Assembly (NCBI GenBank): GCA_963750295.1 | Contig: CAVVPY010000001.1 | Coordinates: 1,364,001-1,428,000, forward strand | DNA from: CAVVPY01 sp963750295 | Lineage (GTDB): Bacteria > Actinomycetota > Actinomycetes > Mycobacteriales > Jatrophihabitantaceae | Length of the DNA: 64,000 nucleotides | Direction of reading: 5' to 3' | Shown: positions 37,311-44,962 of the stretch, in pieces | Numbering within the stretch: the stretch's first letter is position 1 | Layout of the letters: each line of letters starts with the position of its first letter | Notes under the pieces: generated by a model | The model's input: only the letters and a program-made list of their open reading frames with translations | Database searches by the model: none | Told to the model about the DNA's origin: nothing | Position numbers and translations under genes: made by a program

Positions 37311-38426
37311 TCAGACCGTCGCGGGTTCCCGATCTGACTCATCGGGTTCCCCGGATCTGAGGGCCTCGCGCCGGTTGCGGACGATCGAGGAGATGAAAGC
37401 GGCGCCGATGAAGCCAACGCCGATCAGGCCGGTGACCACTTCAGGGACCTCGTACTCGATGGTGATCAGCAGCAACACGGCCAGCGCGCCGATCGCCCAG
37501 AGCGCGCCGTGCTCGAGGTACACGTACTCGGCCAGCGTGCCCTGGCGGACCAGGTACACGGTCATCGAGCGGATGAACATCGCGCCGACACCCAGGCCGA
37601 TGGCGATGATGATCGGGTCGGAGGTGATGGCGAACGCGCCGACGACGCCGTCGAAGCTGAACGACGCGTCGAGGACCTCGAGGTAGAGGAACAGGAAGAA
37701 CGCTGCCTTGCCGACCGCCTGCACCACTTGCCGGCCCCCGCCACGCGCCGCAGCGCCGTCCTCGGCCTCGTCGTCCTCGGCGCCCTCGTTGAACAGGTCG
37801 CCGAGGCCGTTGACGAGCAGGTAGGTGCCCATGCCGAGCAGGCCGGACACGAGCACGGTCGACACCTTGTCGGACGGAGCGAGGGTGTAGGCCGACACGG
37901 TGAGGGCGCCCAGCGCGATGACGACGGCGAGCTGGTCGAGCTTGCCGATGCGTGGCCAGCGGCTTCTCGAGCCAGGTGAGCCAGGTGATCTCGCGCTCCT
38001 CGAAGATGAAATCGAGGAACAGCATCAGCAGGAACATGCCGCCGAACGCCGCGATCGCCGGATGCGCGTCGTGCAGCAGGTAACCGTAGGTGCCCTTGTC
38101 GTCCGGGTCGCCCTTCTCCAGGGCGAGGCGCACGGCCTCGACCGGGTTGAGCTTCGCGGTGATGCCCGACGATCAGCAGCGGGAACACCAGCCGCATCCC
38201 GAACACCGCGATCGCGACGCCGACGGTCAGGAAGATCTTCTGCCAGAACGCGCTCATCCGCACCAGCACCGTCGCGTTGACGACGGCGTTGTCGAAGGAC
38301 AGCGAGATCTCGAGCACGGCAAGGATCGCCGTCGACCGCGAGACCGGTCGCGCCGCCGTAGAGGAAGCCGAGCACCAGGCCGACGGCTGCGACGACGAGC
38401 GAGCCGCCGAAGGTGCGAAGAAACAT
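37311..38426 (-). CDS. terC: TerC/DUF475-family integral membrane protein, frame breaks
   Basis: Integral membrane protein with about nine TM segments when joined. MFLRTFGGSLVVAAVGLVLG (TM1), AVLEISLSFDNAVVNATVLV (the TerC Asp-Asn signature), VAIAVFGMRLVFPLLIV, AKLNPVEAVRLALEKGDPDD, AAFGGMFLLMLFLDFIFEER, VSGLLGMGTYLLVNGLGDLF, VLDASFSFDGVVGAFAITSD (second signature) and ALAVLLLITIEYEVPEVV. TerC proteins are implicated in metal (Mn) export and anchor the Ter complex. Switches near 38335, 38170 and 37955. ATG at 38426 follows the TerD stop by 11 bp. Confidence 0.87.
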
Positions 38427-38437
38427 AGGTTCGGCGC

Positions 38438-39017
38438 TCAGCCACGTTGACGCCGTAGTCGCGGGCGATGCCCGCGAGGCCGGTGCTGTAGCCCTGCCCG
38501 ACCGCGCGGAACTTCCACTCGGTGTTGTTGCGGTAGACCTCGCCGAAGATCATCGCGGTCTCGTTCGACGCGTCCTCGGACAGGTCGTAGCGGGCGAGCT
38601 CGTTGTTGTCGGCCTGGTTCACGACGCGGATGAACGCGTTGCGGACCTGGCCGAAGGACTGTCCGCGCGTCTCGGCGTCGTAGATCGACACGGTCACGAC
38701 GACCTTGTCGACCTCTGCGGGACGCTCGCGACGTTGACCTTGATCATCTCGTCGTCGCCCTCGCCCTCACCGGTCAGGTTGTCGCCGGTGTGCTCGACCG
38801 AACCGTCCGGGCTGTTGAGGTTGTTGAAGAAGATGAAGTACTGGTCGCCGAGGATCTTGCCGTCGGTGTCCGAGCAGCAGCGCGCTCGCGTCGAGGTCGA
38901 AGTCCGCGCCCGCTCGTGGTCCGTACGTCCCAGCCGAGACCGACGTTGACGGCCGTCAGTCCCGGGGGCCTCCTTGGTCAGCGAAACGTTGCCGCCCTTG
39001 CTGAGGCTGACGCCCAT
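38438..39017 (-). CDS. terD: TerD-family protein, frame breaks
   Basis: Canonical single TerD when repaired: MGVSLSKGGNVSLTKEAPG, DTDGKILGDQYFIFFNNLNS, SVEHTGDNLTGEGEGDDEMI (Ca2+ loop), VSIYDAETRGQSFGQVRNAF, RVVNQADNNELARYDLSEDA, ETAMIFGEVYRNNTEWKFRA, GYSTGLAGIARDYGVNV. Switches near 38965, 38920, 38875 and 38715, and one near 38445 that would end the protein at 38438; without it the frame runs uselessly into terC. Very similar to the next gene, so a tandem duplicate. An AATTCCTCCTG-complement gives a good AGGAGG site before the ATG. Confidence 0.87.
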
Positions 39018-39143
39018 AATTCCTCCTGTAGAGCCGTTGGCTTTCGAGTCGTTGACCGGCCCGCGAATCGATTCCTCAACCTAGAGGACGACCGACGGGC
39101 CGCACATGTTCCCCGCACGTCACACGTACAGCAGACCTACAAG

Positions 39144-39170
39144 GACACTAGAGACACTAGGGACACTAGA
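39144..39170. repeat. Three tandem copies of a 9-mer containing CTAG
   Basis: GACACTAGA, GACACTAGG, GACACTAGA in direct tandem, spanning the stop of the first TerD gene and the bases just after it. Each copy holds the palindrome CTAG, which is rare in high-GC genomes. Placement between the two TerD genes suggests a processing or regulatory element, or slippage; no family is recognised. Confidence 0.5.
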
Positions 39171-39741
39171 GAGGTACGCCGAAGTCTCGAGCGATACCGG
39201 CCAGGCCGGAGGTGTAGCCCTGCCCGACCGCGCGGAACTTCCATTCCTCCCCGTTGCGGTACATCTCGCCGAAGATCATCGCCGTCTCGGTCGAGGCGTC
39301 CTCGGTCAGGTCGTAGCGCGCGATCTCGGTGTTGTCGGCCTGACTCACGACGCGGATGAAGGCGTTGCGGACCTGCCCGAACGATTGCCCGCGCGTCTCG
39401 GCGTCATAGATCGACACCGGGAACACCACCTTGTCGACCTCTGGCGCCAAGGCCGAGAGGTTGACCTTGATCTGCTCGTCGTCACCGGCACCTTCGCCGG
39501 TCAGGTTGTCACCGGCGTGCTGGATGGCGTTGTCGGGGCTGGTGAGGTTGTTGAAGAACACGAAGTGGCCGGGCGAGGCGACCTTGCCCTCGGGCGAGCA
39601 CGCGATTGCGCTCGCGTCGAGGTCGAAGGGCTGGCCATCGGTGGTGCGCGCGTCCCACCCCAGACCGACCGTGACCGACGACACTCCCGGGGCCTGCTTG
39701 GTCAGCGAGATGTTCTGACCCTTGACGAGGCTGATACTCAT
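39166..39741 (-). CDS. terD: TerD-family protein
   Basis: 191 residues, intact, first gene of the minus-strand Ter operon. MSISLVKGQNISLTKQAPG, VTVGLGWDARTTDGQPFDLD, HFVFFNNLTSPDNAIQHAGD, NLTGEGAGDDEQIKVNLSAL (Ca2+ loop), PVSIYDAETRGQSFGQVRNA, ETAMIFGEMYRNGEEWKFRA, GYTSGLAGIARDFGVPL. A strong ribosome-binding site AGGAGG lies 7 bases before the ATG. The promoter must lie in 39742-39910, shared with the divergent kinase gene; TAGGCT with a TTTGGG 16 bases upstream (minus strand) is a candidate. Confidence 0.95.
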   Translation of the reverse strand: MSISLVKGQNISLTKQAPGVSSVTVGLGWDARTTDGQPFDLDASAIACSPEGKVASPGHFVFFNNLTSPDNAIQHAGDNLTGEGAGDDEQIKVNLSALAPEVDKVVFPVSIYDAETRGQSFGQVRNAFIRVVSQADNTEIARYDLTEDASTETAMIFGEMYRNGEEWKFRAVGQGYTSGLAGIARDFGVPL

Positions 39742-39910
39742 GATTGCCTCCTGATAGGTCGCGGTGATGTCGTTGCCGAGCCTATCGACCCAGGCGGACG
39801 CCCAAAAAAGGTGTCCGGTTTGACCATATATAAAGTTTGCCGATCGCCCCAGGTCGGTAAGCCACTAGGCGAACCCCACCAGGCGAACCCAGGAACTGGA
39901 GCGCCCCCAC
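39742..39910. promoter_or_regulatory. Divergent promoter region with an AT-rich island
   Basis: 169 bp between the TerD operon (minus) and the kinase gene (plus). It contains a T-run on the minus strand and an AT-rich core (CCATATATAAAG, 39824-39835) preceded by TTGACC at 39820, unusual in this GC-rich sequence. TTGACC matches a -35 for the plus strand but no good -10 follows at 17 bases; TATATA may instead be a -10. Just before the kinase start two GGCGAACCC copies (39868 and 39882) form a short direct repeat. Confidence 0.45.
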
Positions 39911-41128
39911 GTGACCAATCCCCCCTTCGGCGACGGCCTGCTCGGCGGCCGGTACCGCCTCGGCCCCTTGCTCGGCCGCGGCGGGATGGCCGAGGTGTTC
40001 CGCGCCCGGGACACCGTGCTGCAACGCGACGTGGCCGTGAAGGTCTTCCACCACGGCGAGATCCCGGCCGGCGACGCGCGCCGCGCCAGCGAGGTGCACC
40101 TGCTCGCGAGTCTGAGCCACCCCGGGCTGGTCATGGTCTTCGATGCCGGCCGCGACACGCACGATCCGAACGACCCGTTCGGCTTCCTGGTGATGGAGCT
40201 GGTCGAGGGAACCACGCTGCGCGAGCGCCTGTGCGGCGGCGCGCTGACGTCGGCCGCGGCCGCTGACCTCGGTGCACAGCTTGCCGCCGCCCTCGGCTAC
40301 GTCCACGAGCGCGGGATCGTCCATCGCGACATCAAGCCGGCCAACATCCTGCTGGCCGGTCCGACCGGTTCGACGGCCAAACTGTCGGACTTCGGTGTGG
40401 CCCGGCTGCTCGACAGCACCCGGTTGACCGTCGACGGGACGACGCTCGGCACCCCGAACTACCTCAGCCCCGAGCAGGTGACCGGTGCCGCCGTGACGGC
40501 CGCGAGCGACATCTACGCCCTCGGCCTGGTGTTGCTCGAATGCCTCACCGGTGAGGTGACCTACCCCGGGCACGGCATCGAGGCCGCGGTCGTGCGGCTG
40601 CACCGGGAACCGGCGATCCCGCCACAGCTCGGGCCCGACTGGGCCGCCTTGCTGCAGCGGATGACCGACCGAGACCCCGCGGCCCGACCGGACGCTGATG
40701 CCGTCGCCCGTGCCCTCGCTGGCCTTGCCACGGTGCCGATCGAGCCCGCCGTCGCGTCGGTCGACCCGACCGTGCTGCTCGCGGCCCAGCCCTCCCGACC
40801 GGCGAAGGCCGGCCGCGCGCTGTGGGTCGCGGCCGCGCTGGCCGGGGTGGTCATCGTGGGCGGTGCCGGATTCGGCCTTTCGCGCAATGACACCGCCGGC
40901 TCCCCGTCGTCGCCGTCCACCTCCGCGTCGACACCACCTGCCTCGCCGCATGCACAGCCGTCCTCGTCGACTACCCCGCGCCCCGCGACGGTCCGGTCCA
41001 CGCCGAACGAGGCAGCAGTCAAACGCAGTGCCGAGCAGGCCAAGCGTCGTGCCGAACAGGCCAAACACCAGGCCGAGGAGCGGCGCAAGGCTGCCGAGAA
41101 GCGGAAGAAGGACAAGAAGCACGATTGA
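39911..41128 (+). CDS. Membrane Ser/Thr protein kinase (PknB-like), C-terminal basic coiled tail
   Basis: 405 residues, intact, GTG start. Kinase domain 14-275: glycine loop LLGRGGMAEVFRA, Lys44 in DVAVKVF, catalytic loop IVHRDIKPANILL (D140), DFG at 160, APE-type LSPEQ. One TM segment at about 303-322. The extracellular part is only 80 residues: Ser/Thr/Pro-rich, then a Lys/Glu/Arg-rich helix (SAEQAKRRAEQAKHQAEERR) ending in KKDKKHD. There is no PASTA domain, so it does not bind peptidoglycan in the usual way. It is divergent from the Ter operon and could phosphorylate Ter proteins; this is inference. Confidence 0.92.
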   Translation: MTNPPFGDGLLGGRYRLGPLLGRGGMAEVFRARDTVLQRDVAVKVFHHGEIPAGDARRASEVHLLASLSHPGLVMVFDAGRDTHDPNDPFGFLVMELVEGTTLRERLCGGALTSAAAADLGAQLAAALGYVHERGIVHRDIKPANILLAGPTGSTAKLSDFGVARLLDSTRLTVDGTTLGTPNYLSPEQVTGAAVTAASDIYALGLVLLECLTGEVTYPGHGIEAAVVRLHREPAIPPQLGPDWAALLQRMTDRDPAARPDADAVARALAGLATVPIEPAVASVDPTVLLAAQPSRPAKAGRALWVAAALAGVVIVGGAGFGLSRNDTAGSPSSPSTSASTPPASPHAQPSSSTTPRPATVRSTPNEAAVKRSAEQAKRRAEQAKHQAEERRKAAEKRKKDKKHD

Positions 41129-41139
41129 TTCGTGCCCGC

Positions 41140-42096
41140 TCACTCCTGCCAGATCGCGGGCAGCCCGAGGTGCTCGAACAGCGTCGTCCCGAATGTGGTG
41201 ATCTCGGCGATCGAGCCGTTCTCGATGCGCAGGACGTCCAGTTTGAACGCCCGGAACTCGCTGTCACCCGGCCGGCGCAGGTAGCTCGCGGCGGCCGGCA
41301 TCCGGTTGGTCGCCGTCGGGAGGAGCTTCCAGTCCCCGTCGCGCTCAGGGCCGAACGCCCGCTGCAGCAGTGCGCCGACGCTGGCGATCCCGTCGAAGCA
41401 CATCGGGTAGGGCGGCATGGTGACGCGGATGTCGGTCGCAGCGATCGCGATCGCTGCCGCCGCGTCACATCGCTCGTGCGCATCGATGAAGCGCCCGAGC
41501 AACTCGCGCTCCGGGCCACTGGCGCGGGCAGCAGTCCACTCCGAGCGGTGCGACGGGAGCCGTTCGTGCAGCCCTGCCCTCGCCCGTTGCACCGCGCTGT
41601 TGGCCGCCGCCACGCTCGTGCCGAGCAACTCGGCGGTCTCGGCCGCCGTCAGGTCGAGGACGTCGCGCGCGATCAGCGCTGCTCGCTGCCGCGGGGGCAG
41701 CACCTGCAGCGCCGTCAGGAATGCCAGCTCGATGGTCTCGCGGGCGACCACGACGGCGTCGGGTTGCTCGTCGCTCGGTGCGAGTTGGTCGAGCAACCGG
41801 TCCGGGTAGGGCTGCAGCCACGCGACCTCGGGTGGCGTCCCTGGCGAACCCGTCCGGCGTGACCGCGAACGGAGCAGGTTGAGGCACACGTTCGTGGCGA
41901 TCCGGTACAGCCAGGCACGCGCGAACGGGCCGCCCGTGAAGTCCTCCCGCGCACGCCACGCCCGGAGCAGGGTCTCTTGCACCGCGTCCTCGGCCTCGTC
42001 GAACGAGGCGAGCATCCGGTAGCAGTGCACGTGCAGTTCGCGCCGGTGAGCACGCGTCAACGAGTCGAATTGCGACTCGTCGAGGACGGCGGTCAC
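41140..42096 (-). CDS. ECF sigma factor with C-terminal SnoaL-like domain
   Basis: 318 residues, intact. Region 2: HVHCYRMLASFDEAEDAVQE and ARAWLYRIATNVCLNLLRSR; region 4: LPPRQRAALIARDVLDLTAA, LLGTSVAAANSAVQRARAGL. The last 110 residues form a SnoaL/NTF2-like domain (RFIDAHERCDAAAAIAIAAT, ITTFGTTLFEHLGLPAIW), which in such sigma factors regulates activity in place of a separate anti-sigma. Resembles the TIGR02960 (SigX5)/SigG-type group. GTG start overlaps the glyoxalase stop (GTGA), so it is co-translated from the SDR-glyoxalase-sigma operon. Confidence 0.9.
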   Translation of the reverse strand: MTAVLDESQFDSLTRAHRRELHVHCYRMLASFDEAEDAVQETLLRAWRAREDFTGGPFARAWLYRIATNVCLNLLRSRSRRTGSPGTPPEVAWLQPYPDRLLDQLAPSDEQPDAVVVARETIELAFLTALQVLPPRQRAALIARDVLDLTAAETAELLGTSVAAANSAVQRARAGLHERLPSHRSEWTAARASGPERELLGRFIDAHERCDAAAAIAIAATDIRVTMPPYPMCFDGIASVGALLQRAFGPERDGDWKLLPTATNRMPAAASYLRRPGDSEFRAFKLDVLRIENGSIAEITTFGTTLFEHLGLPAIWQE

Positions 42097-42545
42097 GTCG
42101 GTGGGTCGGGACGCGCCGCGTAACCGAACTCCTGAAGCTCCCAGGTGTTGCCGTCCGGGTCACTGAAGTCGGCGAAGGAGTTGTAGTCGGTACGCGCGGG
42201 ATCGACCCCGTCGACCCAGCCGTCCGGCGTCATGTGCCGGATCGGGCTGATCTCCGCACCGCGCTCGACGAGCGCAGCCCGCACCGCCACGATGTCGGTG
42301 ACCATCAGGTGCAGCCCGCGGACCGAGCCGGGCGCGGTGTCGACGATCCCGGTGCCGACAACCACCGAACAGGCCGATCCCGGCGGCGTGAGCTGCACGA
42401 CGCGGAACTGCGGACCGGCCGAGTGGTCGACGTCGAGTGTGAAACCGACCTGATCGACGTAGAACTTCTTGGCCCGATCGACATCGGCAACCGGCAGGGG
42501 CACAACTGCGAGGCGAAGTTCCATTCGTGGATCCTGCCCTGTCAT
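42093..42545 (-). CDS. Glyoxalase/bleomycin-resistance (VOC) family protein
   Basis: 150 residues, one VOC module pair: PLPVADVDRAKKFYVDQVGF and DFSDPDGNTWELQEFGYA, the classic C-terminal metal Glu strand. Metal-binding His/Glu positions are only partly kept (FRVVQL in place of the first His region), so a divergent substrate or non-enzymatic role is possible. The ATG at 42545 overlaps the SDR stop (ATGA), preferred to the in-frame ATG at 42524. Middle gene of a three-gene operon with an ECF sigma factor; sigma operons often include such enzymes. Confidence 0.83.
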   Translation of the reverse strand: MTGQDPRMELRLAVVPLPVADVDRAKKFYVDQVGFTLDVDHSAGPQFRVVQLTPPGSACSVVVGTGIVDTAPGSVRGLHLMVTDIVAVRAALVERGAEISPIRHMTPDGWVDGVDPARTDYNSFADFSDPDGNTWELQEFGYAARPDPPT

Positions 42546-43327
42546 CGCAACACCAATCCGCACGTCACGTTCGTCATGGTCCCGGTGATCCCGCCGGCGC
42601 GGTCGGAGGCCAGGAACGCCGCGACCTCGGCGACGTCGGCCAGCCGCGGGGTACGGCGCAGTGCTGCCATGCCCGCGATCGCTGCCAGCGCGACCTCGAC
42701 GGGGGGCGCGCTCGCGCCGGCTACCGCGGCCAGCTTCTCCTGGGTCAGCGTTTCGGCCACGCCGGCCGTCCAGATCCCACACACCCGCACGCCTGCCGGG
42801 CCGAGTTCCGCGGCCAGATAACGCATGTACGCCTCGGTGGCGGCGTCGGCAGGACCGGTGCTGCCCATGCCGGGCTGCGCGCCGGCGCCGGACGCGCTGT
42901 TCAGATGCAAGATCACGCCGCTGCCCTGCGCGCTCATGTACCGCGCCGCGGCGCGCGAGGTGCAGACGGCCGACCGCAGTCCCACGTCGACCGCGCGCAG
43001 CAGGTCGTCGGTACTCAGCTGCACCAGCGGCGCGCCCTGCACGTCGCCCCGGCTGATCAGGTTGACGCTGATGTCGAGCCGGCCGTGGCGCTGCGCGACC
43101 GATTCCGCGTGCGCGTCGACGGCTGCCTCGTCCAGTGCATCGACGACAGCGACCTCGACCTGGCCGCCCTCGGCCGAGATCGACGCCGCGACCGCATCGA
43201 GGGTCGCTCGGGTCCGCCCGGCCAGCGCAACCCGCGCGCCGTCCCGGGCGAAGGTCGCCGCGATGGCGCTCCCGATCCCGCCGGCCGCGCCGTAGACGAT
43301 GGCCACCTTGCCCTCGAGTGCCTGCAT
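42542..43327 (-). CDS. Short-chain dehydrogenase-like protein lacking the YxxxK motif
   Basis: 261 residues, intact, Rossmann fold. Cofactor motif VAIVYGAAGGIGSAIAATFA, NRT-type loop LAGRTRATLDAV, DISVNLISRG (in place of NNAG), Ser strand GVILHLNSASGAGA. The catalytic YxxxK is missing: the segment reads MGSTGPADAATEAYMRYLAA. The C-terminal VAAFLASDRAGGITGTMTNV is normal. The fold is kept but classical catalysis looks lost, so it may be a binding protein or use another mechanism. ATG at 43327 has GGAGG 8 bases upstream. First gene of the sigma operon. Confidence 0.87.
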   Translation of the reverse strand: MQALEGKVAIVYGAAGGIGSAIAATFARDGARVALAGRTRATLDAVAASISAEGGQVEVAVVDALDEAAVDAHAESVAQRHGRLDISVNLISRGDVQGAPLVQLSTDDLLRAVDVGLRSAVCTSRAAARYMSAQGSGVILHLNSASGAGAQPGMGSTGPADAATEAYMRYLAAELGPAGVRVCGIWTAGVAETLTQEKLAAVAGASAPPVEVALAAIAGMAALRRTPRLADVAEVAAFLASDRAGGITGTMTNVTCGLVLR

Positions 43328-43415
43328 GTGATGCCTCCTCATGAACTGCGTCTCACCCGGTGTAACCCCGGTCGGGCGCAGCACTCATCGGTCTGCCGAT
43401 GAGCAGTTTTCGGGG

Positions 43416-44069
43416 TCAGTCCGACAGGACTGCACTCATGTCGCGCACCGCCTGCAGCGACCCGCGCAATGTCCCTGTCACCTTCGAGCGGCCGGTGCGG
43501 GGGTGGTAGGCGACGTCGGCCTGCTCGATCCGCCACCCGGCTCGCGCCGCGCGCACCACCGTCTCGACCGGATAGCCCGAGCGCCGATCGGTGAGTCCGA
43601 GCGCGAGAAACGGCTCGCGCCGCGTCACGCGCAGCGGACCGACATCCCGCAGGGCAACTCCGGTTACCCGGCGGACCCGCCGCGCCAGCACCCGGTTCGC
43701 GAACCGGGCGTGCGCGGGCCACGAGCCACGACCTTGGGGGCGGCGTCGGCCCACCACGAGATCGGCCCCGGCATCGACCAGTGCGGCAAACCGGACGGCG
43801 TCGGCCGGATCGAGCGAACCGTCACAGTCGCAGAAGGCGACGAGCGGGGCGGTTGCTGCCACCAGGCCGACGTGACAGGCCGCGCCGTACCCGCGCCGCT
43901 CACATGTGACGACCATCGCACCGAGTTCCCGCGCCAGGTCCGGGGATCCGTCCGATGACCCGTTGTCGACGACTATCGCCCTTGCTCCGTCAGGGATTCG
44001 TGCCAATACCCAGGGCAATGCGCCGATCTCGTCGAGACACGGCAGCACGACATCCAGGTGTGGCATCAC
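43416..44069 (-). CDS. Family 2 glycosyltransferase (DPM1/GtrB-like)
   Basis: 217 residues, intact. GT-A fold: LDVVLPCLDEIGALPWVLAR, AIVVDNGSSDGSPDLARELG, YGAACHVGLVAATAPLVAFC, CDGSLDPADAVRF (DxD-type metal motif as DCDGS), DVGPLRVTRREPFLALGLTD. No TM helices, so it is the soluble catalytic type, probably using a nucleotide sugar and a lipid or small acceptor. The GTG start at 44069 is one codon upstream of an ATG; TAGCGT lies exactly 7 bases before the GTG, which supports a leaderless GTG start. Confidence 0.87.
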   Translation of the reverse strand: MMPHLDVVLPCLDEIGALPWVLARIPDGARAIVVDNGSSDGSPDLARELGAMVVTCERRGYGAACHVGLVAATAPLVAFCDCDGSLDPADAVRFAALVDAGADLVVGRRRPQGRGSWPAHARFANRVLARRVRRVTGVALRDVGPLRVTRREPFLALGLTDRRSGYPVETVVRAARAGWRIEQADVAYHPRTGRSKVTGTLRGSLQAVRDMSAVLSD

Positions 44070-44076
44070 GGCGCGA

Positions 44077-44082
44077 ACGCTA
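44077..44082 (-). promoter_or_regulatory. -10 hexamer of a probable leaderless promoter (GT2 gene)
   Basis: TAGCGT on the minus strand, 7 bases before GTG 44069, with no ribosome-binding site. Same layout as at 2603, 13352 and 29887. Confidence 0.5.
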
Positions 44083-44200
44083 CCGGCGCGGAACCGGACC
44101 AGAATTCGCGGAACCGTTGGCGAGGTGCGTTGCGAATGCATGACCAGAGCATCAAGCGATGACCACGGGCACTCCGCCCACCAACGAAAGCAGGAGATCA

Positions 44201-44836
44201 ATGCGTAAGTTCACCAGGATCGCGACCGGTCTCGTGGCCGGCGGACTGCTCATCGGCGCCGTCGCCGCGTGCAGCAGCGACAAGGCCTCACCGATCGCGG
44301 ACGTCTCCAACATCAGCGGCGTCAGCACCTCGGTCCAGCTCGACAGCGGCTTCACCGACGCGCTCACCGCCCTCAAGCTGACGCCGGGCCTGATCGGCGA
44401 CGCGAAGCTCGACCCCAAGACTGGCACGCTGACCTTCCCCATCACCGGCGGCAACGTCAAGGTCTACAAGAAGGGCGACGTCACCCCGTACGTCCAGGGC
44501 GAGGTCGACCACCAGGGCAGCGGATTCACGCTGACGGCCGGCAGCACCACCGTCGGTCTCGAGAACTTCGTCATCGACCCGGGCAACAACTCCAAGCTCA
44601 CCGGTGACGTGACCGTCAACGGCAAGAGCGCGGTCAAGGGCGCCAAGCTGTTCGATCTGGACGGCAGCACCCTCAAGGCCATCACCGTTGATGGCGACGG
44701 CGTGGCGACCCTGACCGGGACTCGCGTCCTGGTCTCGGACGACGCGGCGGCCCTGCTCAACAAGACCTTCAACACCACAGCCGTCAAGGGCGGCCTGCTG
44801 GTCGGGGTTGCGACCCTGCTGGTCAGCACCAAGTAA
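44201..44836 (+). CDS. Secreted lipoprotein of unknown function
   Basis: 211 residues, intact. Lipoprotein signal peptide (MRKFTRIATGLVAGGLLIGA) with lipobox AVAAC. The mature part is beta-rich and Gly/Thr-rich with no Cys: LKLTPGLIGDAKLDPKTGTL, TFPITGGNVKVYKKGDVTPY, SGFTLTAGSTTVGLENFVID, KLTGDVTVNGKSAVKGAKLF. The internal pattern suggests a beta-sandwich or HtaA-like fold, but I do not recognise a defined family. A ribosome-binding site AGGAG lies 6 bases before the ATG. Codon use is slightly richer in Lys than its neighbours. Confidence 0.85.
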   Translation: MRKFTRIATGLVAGGLLIGAVAACSSDKASPIADVSNISGVSTSVQLDSGFTDALTALKLTPGLIGDAKLDPKTGTLTFPITGGNVKVYKKGDVTPYVQGEVDHQGSGFTLTAGSTTVGLENFVIDPGNNSKLTGDVTVNGKSAVKGAKLFDLDGSTLKAITVDGDGVATLTGTRVLVSDDAAALLNKTFNTTAVKGGLLVGVATLLVSTK

Positions 44837-44962
44837 CACTCCGACCCGCGAGCGGGTCGAGCCCTACCGCGACGGGTGGTCACCTACGGTGGCCACCCGT
44901 CGCGTATGTGTCCTGCTCTGCCAGAGTGCTCTCGCAGCCCTGTCGTCCGCATCGAGGTCCCC

